Below, in pieces: positions 45,039-53,287 of a stretch of DNA of 64,000 nucleotides. The stretch's first letter is position 1. Each line of letters starts with the position of its first letter. The DNA is from Desulfovibrio aminophilus DSM 12254 (lineage in GTDB: Bacteria > Desulfobacterota > Desulfovibrionia > Desulfovibrionales > Desulfovibrionaceae). Under the pieces are notes generated by a model. It made no database searches, was not told the origin of the DNA, and saw only the letters and a program-made list of their open reading frames with translations. Location: positions 1-64,000 of the forward strand of contig NZ_AUMA01000010.1 of assembly GCF_000422565.1 (NCBI RefSeq), written 5' to 3'. The position numbers and the translations under genes were made by a program.

Positions 45039-45407
45039 CTAGCCCAAGAGCATTTTCACGTTTCGGACCAGCTTCTCCGGTTGGGCCGGCTTGACCATGT
45101 AGAGATTCGCGCCGATGGCCAAGCCGATCTGGATGTCCTTGTCCTGGCCCTCGGTGGAAAGAACCACGATGGGGATATCCCGGTACGCCTCCTGCTCACG
45201 GATGGTCTTGATGAAACTCAAGCCATCCATGCGCGGCATGTTCACGTCCGAGACGATGAGATCCACCTGCTCGGAGGCGTACAACTTCTCCAGGCCGTCC
45301 AGGCCGTCCTCGGCCGTGCTCACCTTGAAGCCCTCCTTCTTGAGGATGAAGGCCACGAGATTCCGTACGGTCTTCGAATCGTCCACAATCAGAATATGTT
45401 TAGGCAT
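45039..45407 (-). CDS. cheY: CheY-type response regulator
   Basis: 122 residues, a single receiver: ILIVDDSK, phosphoacceptor Asp in LIVSDVNMPRMDG and switch Lys in YMVKPAQP. It overlaps cheW by 8 nt and precedes cheA by 80 nt. It probably carries the CheA output. Whether it targets the flagellar motor, pili or another device cannot be read. Confidence 0.93.
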   Translation of the reverse strand: MPKHILIVDDSKTVRNLVAFILKKEGFKVSTAEDGLDGLEKLYASEQVDLIVSDVNMPRMDGLSFIKTIREQEAYRDIPIVVLSTEGQDKDIQIGLAIGANLYMVKPAQPEKLVRNVKMLLG

Positions 45408-46101
45408 CGGGGCCTCCTTCCCGCTTCAGCACGCCTTCCACCAGACGGTCGATGGACAGGATGCTCACCAACTTGTCCCCGTTCTTCAACAGTCCCATGA
45501 GGAACTCCGCGCTGTCGCCGAAATGGGCGGCCACGCCCCAGTCCACGTCTTCATGGCGCGCGCGGTACATGGTGGCCACGGACTGGATCATCAGCCCGAC
45601 CTGCAACCCCCGGTGACGGCAAACCACGATGAAGCGGTCGTTTTCCCCGCTCTTGGATGGCAGGCCCATGAGGTTGCGCAGCCGCAACAGCGGCGTGACC
45701 TTGCTGCGGAGGTTGATGATTCCGGCGATGAAGCTGGGCGCTGTGGGCAACTTGGTCGGGGGCACGAACTTGATGACTTCCTGGATGACCATGATGGGCA
45801 GGGCGAACTCCCTGCCGTCAACGGCGAAGCTCACCAGCTGGACCTCGCTCATCTCGCGCACCCGGGCCTCGAAGCCAGCGTCCGTGCCCTCGTCTTCGGC
45901 CCCGGCGGCGGCCTTGGCCGCGAATCCCGGCAGCACGGCATCGCCGCGCGGGTCCACACGCGGGGTCGTGGACAGGAGGCGGTCCTGCTCCAGCCCCACA
46001 TACTTGTCCAAGAAGGCCTGCTCGGCCTGGGACAGGGTTCCTCCGCGCTCCTCGCCCGGAAGTTGCACGTCCTCGATGAAATACGTCTCAGGTGTTTTCA
46101 T
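45400..46101 (-). CDS. cheW: CheW coupling protein with N-terminal extension
   Basis: 233 residues. The CheW domain spans about 85-225 (VQLVSFAVDGREFALPIMVIQEVI, FIAGIINLRSKVTPLLRLR). The first 80 residues are extra and acidic (SQAEQAFLDKYVGLEQDRLL), perhaps for localisation or for contact with the ParA-like product. It links receptors to CheA. It overlaps cheY by 8 nt and the parA-like gene by 14 nt. Confidence 0.92.
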   Translation of the reverse strand: MKTPETYFIEDVQLPGEERGGTLSQAEQAFLDKYVGLEQDRLLSTTPRVDPRGDAVLPGFAAKAAAGAEDEGTDAGFEARVREMSEVQLVSFAVDGREFALPIMVIQEVIKFVPPTKLPTAPSFIAGIINLRSKVTPLLRLRNLMGLPSKSGENDRFIVVCRHRGLQVGLMIQSVATMYRARHEDVDWGVAAHFGDSAEFLMGLLKNGDKLVSILSIDRLVEGVLKREGGPDA

Positions 46102-46870
46102 GGCTCACGATCTCTTTCGCCAGTTGGCTGTATTCCAGTGCCCCCCGGGTGTCCGGGTCCAGTTCGAAGATCACCCTCCCCTGGGCGCAGGCGTCCCGGA
46201 ACCGCGTATCCAGGTTGATCACCGTCTCGAAAACCCTCTCTCCCAGCTTGTCCCGCATGAGCCTCAGGATCTTCCGGCAGGCCGAGGCCCGCCTGTCGTG
46301 CATGGTCGCCAGAGCCATGAAGCGCACCGGCCTGGGCAGCACCTTGTTCAAGAGCCGGATCGTGTCGAACAGCAGCCGAATGCCGTAAAGCGCCAGAAAA
46401 TCCGTCTGGATCGGGATGATCACCAGGTCCGAGGCCACCAGCGCGTTCACCAGGAGCACACCCACATGCGGTGGGCAATCCAGCAGAACGAAGTCGTAGC
46501 GGTCGCGCACCCGGGCAAGCGCCTGGCTCAAGATCAGGCCCTTGTTCTTGCGATCCTTGAGGTCCACCTCCAGTTCGGACAGCCGGATGTGTCCCGGCAC
46601 GAAATCGAACACCAACCCTTCACGACGCTTGATGATCCGGTCCCAGACGTTCGCGTCGCCCTCTTCGGCGTGAAACAGGTCATAGGCCGTGTAATCCAGG
46701 TTCTCGGGATAGAAGGTCAGGTGTACCGAAGCGTTGCCGTGAGGGTCCAGGTCCATGACCAGAACCTTGCCGCCCTGACGGGCCAGCGCCGCTCCCAGGG
46801 TCAGGGCCGTCGTGGTCTTGCCCACCCCGCCCTTCTGGTTGGCCACGGCCAAAATCCTCGCTCCCAACAT
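46088..46870 (-). CDS. ParA/MinD-type ATPase of the chemosensory operon
   Basis: 260 residues from ATG at 46870 (GGGAGGAC upstream). Deviant Walker A NQKGGVGKTTTALTLG, Walker B VLLDCPPH and VMDLDPHG. No ParB partner or centromere is nearby. In other bacteria ParC/PpfA-type ATPases position chemoreceptor arrays at poles or mid-cell, so this one probably places the array (inference). It sits between cheR and cheW. Confidence 0.9.
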   Translation of the reverse strand: MLGARILAVANQKGGVGKTTTALTLGAALARQGGKVLVMDLDPHGNASVHLTFYPENLDYTAYDLFHAEEGDANVWDRIIKRREGLVFDFVPGHIRLSELEVDLKDRKNKGLILSQALARVRDRYDFVLLDCPPHVGVLLVNALVASDLVIIPIQTDFLALYGIRLLFDTIRLLNKVLPRPVRFMALATMHDRRASACRKILRLMRDKLGERVFETVINLDTRFRDACAQGRVIFELDPDTRGALEYSQLAKEIVSHENT

Positions 46871-46905
46871 GTCCTCCCGGAGTCCGGCCCGCGCATCCGC
46901 CGGAC

Positions 46906-47784
46906 TCAACCCTCCTTTTTGTAAATGATCGCGCCGGGATAATGTATCGGCTTGAAGGCCCTGGAAATGTTGTGCAGCGACTCCGAGTGCCCGATGATGA
47001 GGTACCCGCCGGGCAGCAGGTTGTCGTAGAAGGCGCCGATCACCTTCTTTTTCATCTCGTCGTCGAAGTAAATGATCACGTTGCGGCAGAAGACGATCTG
47101 GGATCGCTCCACGCGCTTGACCTGGGCCGCGTCGCTCAGGTTGATCTGGTGGAAGAGAATGAGCTTCTTGAGTTCCGGACGCACGTTGTAGAACGTGTCC
47201 TGCTTCACGAAATGCCGCCCCAGGATCTCCTTGGGCGTTGTGCGCAGGGTATACTCGTTGTAGACGCCGCGCCGAGCCGAGTCGAGCACCCGTTCGGAGA
47301 GATCGTTGGCCGTGATGCGCACGTCCCAGGTGGGCAGTTCGCCCTTGAGCACGTCCGCGATGATCATGGCCAGGGTGTAGGGCTCCTCGCCCGTGGAGCA
47401 GCCCGCGGACCATATCCGCAGCTTCTTCTGGCCGGACTTGCGCAGCGTGTCCAGCACCTCGGTCAGAATGTGTTCCTGGAAAACCTGAAGCTGCGGTGGG
47501 TTGCGGTAGAAGCTCGTTTCGTTGGTGGTGATCACCTCGAAAAGCCGGTTCAGTTCCTCCCGGCGGCCCGCGTCATATTGCAGGTAGTAATAATACTCCG
47601 AGAAGTTTTTCAGGTTCAATTGCTTGAGCCGATTCGCCAAGCGGTTTTCCAGAAGGTACTTGCGGTTGTCCGCCACGTATATTCCGCACTGCGCGTAGAT
47701 GAAGTCGCGCAGTTGGGCGAACTCCGCATCGGTGACCTTGAGCTCCTTGCCCAAGGTGATGGTGCTTGAAAAAAGGGAAGACAT
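46906..47784 (-). CDS. cheR: chemoreceptor methyltransferase CheR
   Basis: 292 residues. N-terminal alpha domain (AEFAQLRDFIYAQCGIYV) and SAM-binding domain (IWSAGCSTGEEPYTLAMI, TANDLSERVLDSARRG, IVFCRNVIIYFD). It methylates receptor glutamates for adaptation. The HEAT-repeat gene ends 6 nt upstream. Strong match. Confidence 0.95.
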   Translation of the reverse strand: MSSLFSSTITLGKELKVTDAEFAQLRDFIYAQCGIYVADNRKYLLENRLANRLKQLNLKNFSEYYYYLQYDAGRREELNRLFEVITTNETSFYRNPPQLQVFQEHILTEVLDTLRKSGQKKLRIWSAGCSTGEEPYTLAMIIADVLKGELPTWDVRITANDLSERVLDSARRGVYNEYTLRTTPKEILGRHFVKQDTFYNVRPELKKLILFHQINLSDAAQVKRVERSQIVFCRNVIIYFDDEMKKKVIGAFYDNLLPGGYLIIGHSESLHNISRAFKPIHYPGAIIYKKEG

Positions 47785-47790
47785 CCGGCT

Positions 47791-49719
47791 CTATTCCCCC
47801 GTCTCGTGTTCTTCCTGAATCTTGGCGATGGAGGATTCCACGGCCTGCTGCAACTCCGGCTCCTCACTGGTGGAAACGTCCAGAAGGGCGCGGAAAGCGC
47901 TGGTGCCTCCGATGCTGCCCAGGGCCTCCACGGCCTTGAGCATCACCAGCCGGTTCGGGTTCACCAGCAAGGGCACGATGCGGGGCACGGCCTCGCGTTC
48001 CTTGTGAAAGCCCAGGGCGTCCAGGGCCCGGACCTTGACCCAGTCATCCTCATCGTCCAGGGCGCTCAGAAGGTAGGGGATGACCTCCTTGCGGTAGCAG
48101 CGGCCCATGAGATCGATGGCCGTGAGCCGCACCTCGCGGCTCTCGTCCTTCAGGCGGCCTTCCAACAGAGGCAGCCAAGCGTCGGACTCCCAGCACATGC
48201 CCGCGATGGCCTCCAGGGCAACCTTGCGGATATCCGGCACCTCATCTTCCAGGGCGGCCTTGAGAGCTTCCCAATGCTCGGCCTGGCCCATGCGCCCGAA
48301 GGCGTAGACGGCCATGAGCCGCTTCACCGGATCCTCGCTCCCGTAGAATTCACGGAAGCGCGCGTTGACGCGGGGGCCGCCGATGGCGATGCAGGCCTCG
48401 AGGCCGGCCTCCTTCACGTCGTCGTATTTATGTTCGAGCAGGGTGAAGAGACGGTCGGCGGCCTCTTCCAGATGCAGTTTCTGGCCCAAAAAGTAGGCCA
48501 CGGACTTGATGACCTTGCCGTCTTCGTGCCTATCCAACACGTCCAAAAAAAATTGCTTGGCCGAAGGCCCGGCGGTCTTGGACAGGACGCCGAGAATCTG
48601 GCGCTGGAGATCCCGCCCATGCTTCCAAAAGGCGTCCATGAGCACCTGGGGGACGCTCGCGTCGTCCATATGCGCCAGGGCCATGACGGCCACCCGGGCC
48701 TCGTCGGCGTTGCCGGAAAGCAGGCCGGAGCGCAGGGCGCTGGTCAGGCCGATCTGGGCCAGCGCCCGCACGGTCTGCTGGAGGCGTTCCTGATCGCGGT
48801 CCGGGTCCAGCCGGCTGGCGATCTTGAGCACGGCCTCGGAGGCCCGTTCGCCGCCGACGAAGGCCAATCCCTGGATGGCCGCGTCCTGGACCTCCAGATC
48901 CTCGTCGTCCAGGGCAACGAGCATGTAGACCTTGAGATTCTCCCGCTCGTCGCGGGAAAGCAACTGCAGGGACTTGCCGCCGAGAATGCGGACCACGGCC
49001 TTGACGATCTTGTTGCGCAGCGCCGTGGGGGATTCCTCCAGGCGTTTGAGGAGCATGGGCACGGCCTTGATGTTGCCCATCTCACCCAGGGCGTCGATGA
49101 TCATCGAGGTCACGAGGTCGGAGGTACGGGCCATGGCCTTGACCAGCGCCCCCACGGAACTGGAGTGTTTGATCTTGGACAGGGCCTCGATGACCGCGTA
49201 CTGAACCCACTCCTCGTCCTCCATGGCCTTGTTCAGGCTTTCGGCGGCCTCGGGCCGGGCCAGGCTCCCCAGGCTCACGGCTGCCTGGTAGCGCACGTTG
49301 ACCTCAGGATCCTTGAGCAGGGCCTCGCAAAGCACCTGCACGGCCGCCGGATTGTCCGTGGCGCCCAGGATGTCGGCGGCGAAGATGCGGATGTCGGCGT
49401 CGGGGTCGTGGATGAGCGGAATGAGCGCGGCCACGTCCTGAGAGGCCAACGCCCTCAGGATGTCCATGGCCAGGTTGCGCGCCGGGGCGTCATCCACCCG
49501 CAGCAGCGGGATGGTCACTTGAATGACCTTCTGCCCACCGATGGAACGCAGGGCCCGGTCGGCCGCCTCCTGGACGCCCAGGTTGCCGGATCGAAGCAGA
49601 CCCGCCAAAAGCGGCACGGCATCCTCGCAACGGGCCTCGCCCGCCTCGAAGGCCGCCTCGCGCAGGACTTCGCTGTCGTCGCTCCCCAACCTTTCAATGA
49701 TGCTCTTGCACTCCAGCAT
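47791..49719 (-). CDS. HEAT-repeat protein in the chemosensory operon
   Basis: 642 residues of nearly continuous HEAT/PBS-lyase-type helical pairs of about 31-38 residues from the N terminus on (DDSEVLREAAFEAGEAR, EVNVRYQAAVSLGSLAR, VPDIRKVALEAIAGM, DDWVKVRALDALG). No catalytic residues. Likely a scaffold. It sits between cheB and cheR with short gaps (about 30 and 6 nt), so it is an integral member of the operon. I recall the same arrangement in Desulfovibrio vulgaris, not checked. Function unknown. Confidence 0.9.
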   Translation of the reverse strand: MLECKSIIERLGSDDSEVLREAAFEAGEARCEDAVPLLAGLLRSGNLGVQEAADRALRSIGGQKVIQVTIPLLRVDDAPARNLAMDILRALASQDVAALIPLIHDPDADIRIFAADILGATDNPAAVQVLCEALLKDPEVNVRYQAAVSLGSLARPEAAESLNKAMEDEEWVQYAVIEALSKIKHSSSVGALVKAMARTSDLVTSMIIDALGEMGNIKAVPMLLKRLEESPTALRNKIVKAVVRILGGKSLQLLSRDERENLKVYMLVALDDEDLEVQDAAIQGLAFVGGERASEAVLKIASRLDPDRDQERLQQTVRALAQIGLTSALRSGLLSGNADEARVAVMALAHMDDASVPQVLMDAFWKHGRDLQRQILGVLSKTAGPSAKQFFLDVLDRHEDGKVIKSVAYFLGQKLHLEEAADRLFTLLEHKYDDVKEAGLEACIAIGGPRVNARFREFYGSEDPVKRLMAVYAFGRMGQAEHWEALKAALEDEVPDIRKVALEAIAGMCWESDAWLPLLEGRLKDESREVRLTAIDLMGRCYRKEVIPYLLSALDDEDDWVKVRALDALGFHKEREAVPRIVPLLVNPNRLVMLKAVEALGSIGGTSAFRALLDVSTSEEPELQQAVESSIAKIQEEHETGE

Positions 49720-49748
49720 CGAACCCCCTCCGCCCCCCGTTCGTCGGG

Positions 49749-50801
49749 CTACTTGTAGAGGTTGCCGAGAATGGCTCCGGCCATGTCGTCGATGTCGACG
49801 ATCTCGTCGGCCAACCCGGCATCCACGATGGCCTTGGGCATGCCATAGACCACACAGGTGGCGTCGCTCTGGGCCAATGCCCGTCCCCCCTTCTCCTTGA
49901 GCACCTTGACGCCTTCCATGCCGTCACTGCCCATGCCGGTGAGGATCACGCCCAGGGCGCGCCGCCCCACGGCGTTGGCCGTGGAGGTGACCAGCACGTT
50001 GGCCGAGGGCTTGTACAGGGCGTCACGCGGCTCGGGCGTGATGACCAGATCGATGCGGCTGACCTTCTGGTCCAGGACCAAGTGCTGGCCGCCGGGAGCC
50101 ACGAAAGCCCAGCCGGGCTGAAGCCGGTCGCCGGTCTCGGCCTCCTTGACGCGGATCTTGCAGACTCCGTCCAGGCGCTTGGCGAAGGGACCGGTGAAGG
50201 CCGGCGGCATGTGTTGGGCGATGACGATGCCGGCCGGGAAGTCCGCAGGCAGGGCGGAAAGGATCTTCTGCACCGCGGGCGGGCCGCCGGTGGAAACGCC
50301 GATGGCCACCACGTCGCGCAACTGGGTTCCGCTGGGCCGGGTCACGGCTGGGCGGGGCGCCTGGACGGCCGGGCGGGCGGCCGCACGGGGCGCGAAATGG
50401 CGCATCTTGCGCTTGGCCACGGTCTTGACCTTGTTGATCAGGTCGTTCTCGATCTTGATGATGTCCAGAGAGACCTTGGACAACTGCTTGGGAATAAAGT
50501 CCACCGCACCCAGTTCCAGGGCCTTGAGCGTGGATTCCGCGCCCTCGGTGGTCAGGGAGCTGACCATGAGCACCGGACGGGGGGACTCCATCATGATGTG
50601 CCGCAGGGCCGTGAGCCCGTCCATGCGCGGCATCTCGATATCCATGGTGACGACGTCCGGATCGTGGCGCCGGACCATCTCCAGCCCCTCCTCTCCGTCG
50701 CGCGCGGTGGCCACCACCTCGATCTCGGGATCCTTCCCGAGCATGGTGCTGATGGCCTTGCGCATGAAGGCCGAGTCGTCACAAACCAGAACCTTGATCA
50801 C
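49749..50801 (-). CDS. cheB: chemotaxis methylesterase/response regulator CheB
   Basis: 350 residues. Receiver (Asp54 in VTMDIEMPRMDG), linker (130-165) and methylesterase domain with Ser170 (IGVSTGG), His197 (AQHMPP) and Asp293 (TGMGSDG). It removes receptor methyl groups and deamidates glutamines. First gene of the operon; the GGAAAGGAGC site precedes the ATG at 50801. Upstream 50802-51070 has no gene; AT-rich patches there may hold its promoter but none is convincing. Confidence 0.95.
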   Translation of the reverse strand: MIKVLVCDDSAFMRKAISTMLGKDPEIEVVATARDGEEGLEMVRRHDPDVVTMDIEMPRMDGLTALRHIMMESPRPVLMVSSLTTEGAESTLKALELGAVDFIPKQLSKVSLDIIKIENDLINKVKTVAKRKMRHFAPRAAARPAVQAPRPAVTRPSGTQLRDVVAIGVSTGGPPAVQKILSALPADFPAGIVIAQHMPPAFTGPFAKRLDGVCKIRVKEAETGDRLQPGWAFVAPGGQHLVLDQKVSRIDLVITPEPRDALYKPSANVLVTSTANAVGRRALGVILTGMGSDGMEGVKVLKEKGGRALAQSDATCVVYGMPKAIVDAGLADEIVDIDDMAGAILGNLYK

Positions 50802-51027
50802 TCGTTGCTCCTTTCCTCAAGGGTCGCGGGCGGCCCCCCTTCTCCGGGCGGCGCGTCGAACCCGCTGGGATCGTTGCCGATGCGGGCTGAAAAGCTTAAA
50901 GAATGTTGGCACATTTACAGGCGCTTGTCCATTAAATCCCCGCTGCCCCCACGCCCGCCGGGCATCGCGAGGCAAGTTATAACACTCGGGCCCCGGATCG
51001 AAAACCGCCCCTCCCGAGATTGGGGCC

Positions 51028-51056
51028 TTGCCTTTTGAAAATGATTCGGGTAAAGA
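51028..51056 (+). promoter_or_regulatory. putative promoter of the tRNA-Pro gene
   Basis: TTGCCT (51028-51033), 17 bp, TAAAGA (51051-51056). The predicted start near 51063 is about 8 nt upstream of the mature tRNA end, as often seen for tRNA genes. Both boxes are imperfect. Confidence 0.45.
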
Positions 51057-51070
51057 CCGCTTCTTCACTT

Positions 51071-51147
51071 CGGGATGTGGCTCAGCCTGGTAGAGCGCTG
51101 CGTTCGGGACGCAGAGACCGCGCGTTCAAATCGCGCCATCCCGACCA
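51071..51147 (+). tRNA. tRNA-Pro (anticodon CGG)
   Basis: 77 nt with encoded CCA. Acceptor stem CGGGATG/CATCCCG, anticodon stem CTGCG/CGCAG around loop TTCGGGA (anticodon CGG), T stem GCGCG/CGCGC around TTCAAAT, and discriminator A. It reads CCG codons. A strong terminator follows at once, so it is a single-gene unit. Confidence 0.97.
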
Positions 51148-51157
51148 GAAAAAACAA

Positions 51158-51190
51158 GGGCCTTGCGGGTATTCCGCGAGGCCCTTTTTC
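51158..51190 (+). terminator. terminator of the tRNA-Pro gene
   Basis: GGGCCTTGCGG pairs with CCGCGAGGCCC around a 5 nt loop (GTATT) and ends in TTTTT. One internal G-U pair. Confidence 0.9.
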
Positions 51191-51279
51191 TATCGGGCAA
51201 CATGCTCGGGGATATGCCGCCTCCGTGCCGCATGCGGTCGCGCAACCTTTCGACTTTTTGTTCCAAGCATTACAACTCA

Positions 51280-51308
51280 TTGACACGCATGAAGATCACT
51301 AATATTAT
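51280..51308 (+). promoter_or_regulatory. strong sigma-70 promoter of the FadR-type regulator gene
   Basis: Perfect -35 TTGACA (51280-51285), 17 bp, -10 TATTAT (51303-51308). The predicted start near 51315 leaves a leader of about 165 nt before the start codon at 51483. The leader is GC-rich. An open frame begins at ATG 51327 in phase with the gene, but the sequence looks unlike protein. Confidence 0.75.
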
Positions 51309-51482
51309 CAAGCTTGTTGCAAATAGATGAGGATTGCACATGCGACACGTCCCGACGGCTTCCTTCCGCAGAGACCCGCTTGTCCTCCCGCTCATCGCCC
51401 CGCACAGGCCTCCGAGAACGAATCGTCGGCATCCCGGAGGCGCGGCGATGGGACAACACGACGTTGCAGAGGCATGTGCCTG

Positions 51483-52205
51483 ATGGCCCTCCCGCGAAAG
51501 AACAGCCAGCCCCTCGGTGACTCCCTGACCACCCCCCTCTTTCAGGGATCCGTGGTCCTCCTGGTGATCGATCGGATCAAGCAGGCGCTGATCAATGACG
51601 AACTGAAGCCGGGGGATTATCTCCCTTCGGAATCCGAGCTGACACGCAACCTCGGCGTGGGGAAATCGAGCGTCCGTGAGGCCATCAAGATGCTCCAGGC
51701 CATGGGCATCCTCGAAGTCCGGCGCGGACAGGGCACGAAAATTCGGGAGCATCCCAGCGAGGATGCGCTCAACTCCATGGTCTTCCAGATGATTCTGGCC
51801 AAAGGCATCACCAAGGATATGCTCGACCTGCGCAAGATGTTCGAGCCCGCCTACACGGTCATGGCCATGGAGCGGGCCACCGAGGAGGATCTCCAGGATA
51901 TCCGGCAGGCGCTCGAGGCGTTCGAAAAAGCCCTGACAGAGAGCAGGCAGGATTCCAGCTACGATCTCGCCTTTCACATGGCGATTCTGCGCGCCACGCA
52001 CAATCCGCTGGTCATCCGCATCGGCGAAACCATGATGGAGTTGTTCGACGCCTCCATCGAAACGTCCATGCGCACCCTGCCCGAGGTGGCGCTGAAGGAT
52101 CACAAGGCCATCTACAAGGCGTTCCTCGCGAGAGATGAGACGGCCATCCGCGAAGCCATCCGCGTCAGCTCGAAAAGCTGGGAAACGTCCCTGACGTATA
52201 AATAA
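51483..52205 (+). CDS. FadR-type GntR regulator (FCD domain)
   Basis: 240 residues from ATG at 51483; ATG 51474 or an unlikely 51327 would be longer. N-terminal winged helix (DRIKQALINDELKPGDYLPS, ELTRNLGVGKSSVREAIKML, GQGTKI) and a helical FCD domain (105-230) with candidate metal His residues (DLAFHMAILRATHNP). FCD regulators bind metabolites such as acids or sugar acids and usually control the adjacent catabolic genes. The opposite operon (TRAP, dehydrogenase, asparaginase) is therefore its likely target. The genes converge, separated by the terminator at 52236. Confidence 0.9.
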   Translation: MALPRKNSQPLGDSLTTPLFQGSVVLLVIDRIKQALINDELKPGDYLPSESELTRNLGVGKSSVREAIKMLQAMGILEVRRGQGTKIREHPSEDALNSMVFQMILAKGITKDMLDLRKMFEPAYTVMAMERATEEDLQDIRQALEAFEKALTESRQDSSYDLAFHMAILRATHNPLVIRIGETMMELFDASIETSMRTLPEVALKDHKAIYKAFLARDETAIREAIRVSSKSWETSLTYK

Positions 52206-52235
52206 GCTGCTGAGCTGCGCTCCGAAGCGAAGAGG

Positions 52236-52270
52236 AAGCCCGCCTCGCCGATATGGCGGGGCGGGCTTTT
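52236..52270. terminator. bidirectional terminator between regulator and asparaginase genes
   Basis: AAGCCCGCC-T-CGCC (52236-52249) pairs with GGCG-G-GGCGGGCTT (52255-52268) around GATAT, and TTTT follows. The minus-strand side has CTTCC, weaker. Confidence 0.85.
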
Positions 52271-52293
52271 CCATTGGAAGCGAAGAACGGGGG

Positions 52294-53271
52294 TCAGACC
52301 GAGAAGGCTTCCCGCAAATCCTGGGAGGAATCGACCCCGGAGGCCAGAAGCACACTGAGCTTGATCCGCGCCTTGTGGCTGCTGTAATCGTGGCCCGCGA
52401 TCACGCCGCGAGCCTGAAGATCGCGCACGCCTCCCGGGAAGTCGTACACCGGATGCACCCGCCCCTGCTCGCAGGTCGTGGTGATGACCACATGCACGCC
52501 CTTGTCCACGGCTCGCTGCACCGCGGTCATGAAGCGGGGAGTCACGTGACCGCGCCCCAGTCCTTCCAGCACGATGCCCGCCGCGCCGGAATCGGTGAGA
52601 TAGTTGATGACATCACCGTCCGAGCCCAGGCTCGCCTTGACGATCTCCACCAGGGGAAAGGCCTTGGTCGGGACGTGGTGCTCCCGGCGCAGGGGTTTCT
52701 GGGAGAGAAAACACTGCCCTTTGTCCACATAGCCGAGCTGGCCGTAAGTGAAGGCGGTGAAGGCGTGCATATTGAAGGCGTGCATTTTTCTCACGTACTT
52801 GGCGCAGTAGACTCCCTCGTTGAAGACCACCAGCACGCCCAGTCCGGCGCAATCGGGACAGGCGGCGGCGACCACCGCGTCCCGGATGTTAGTGTAGCAA
52901 TCCGTGCCCTCGTCGCTGGGTGCGCGCTGCGCCCCCGTGAACACGACGGGACGTCGGCAATCCAGCACCAAGTCCATGAAGTAGGAGGATTCCTCCAGGG
53001 TGTCCGTGCCGTGAGTGACCACGATGCCGAGGACATCCTCATCGGTCAGGCGCTCCAATATCTTGGCGCGCAGGATCATCAGCTTGCCGAAGTCCATGGC
53101 GTTGCTCGGCACCTGGAACACGGACTCCGCCTCAACCTCGATGTCCAAATCCAGTCGGTTCCTGTCCACGAGCTTTTCGCCCGGCATGGCGCCGGAGGTG
53201 AACAGTCCCGTCGCCTCGTTCCTCACGCTGGCGATGGTTCCCCCGGTGGTCAGGACAATGACTTTTCCCAT
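52294..53271 (-). CDS. asparaginase (type II-like family), cytoplasmic
   Basis: 325 residues. Catalytic motifs TTGGTIAS (Thr12 region) and VVTHGTDTLEES with the second Thr-Asp pair identify the L-asparaginase/glutaminase family. No signal peptide is seen, so the enzyme acts in the cytoplasm. It hydrolyses asparagine or a related amide to the acid plus ammonia. Last gene of the TRAP operon, 16 nt after dctM. Association with a dicarboxylate-type transporter and a malate/tartrate-type dehydrogenase suggests a C4 amide or amino-acid route (inference). Confidence 0.9.
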   Translation of the reverse strand: MGKVIVLTTGGTIASVRNEATGLFTSGAMPGEKLVDRNRLDLDIEVEAESVFQVPSNAMDFGKLMILRAKILERLTDEDVLGIVVTHGTDTLEESSYFMDLVLDCRRPVVFTGAQRAPSDEGTDCYTNIRDAVVAAACPDCAGLGVLVVFNEGVYCAKYVRKMHAFNMHAFTAFTYGQLGYVDKGQCFLSQKPLRREHHVPTKAFPLVEIVKASLGSDGDVINYLTDSGAAGIVLEGLGRGHVTPRFMTAVQRAVDKGVHVVITTTCEQGRVHPVYDFPGGVRDLQARGVIAGHDYSSHKARIKLSVLLASGVDSSQDLREAFSV

Positions 53272-53287
53272 ATCGTCTCCCTTGCGG

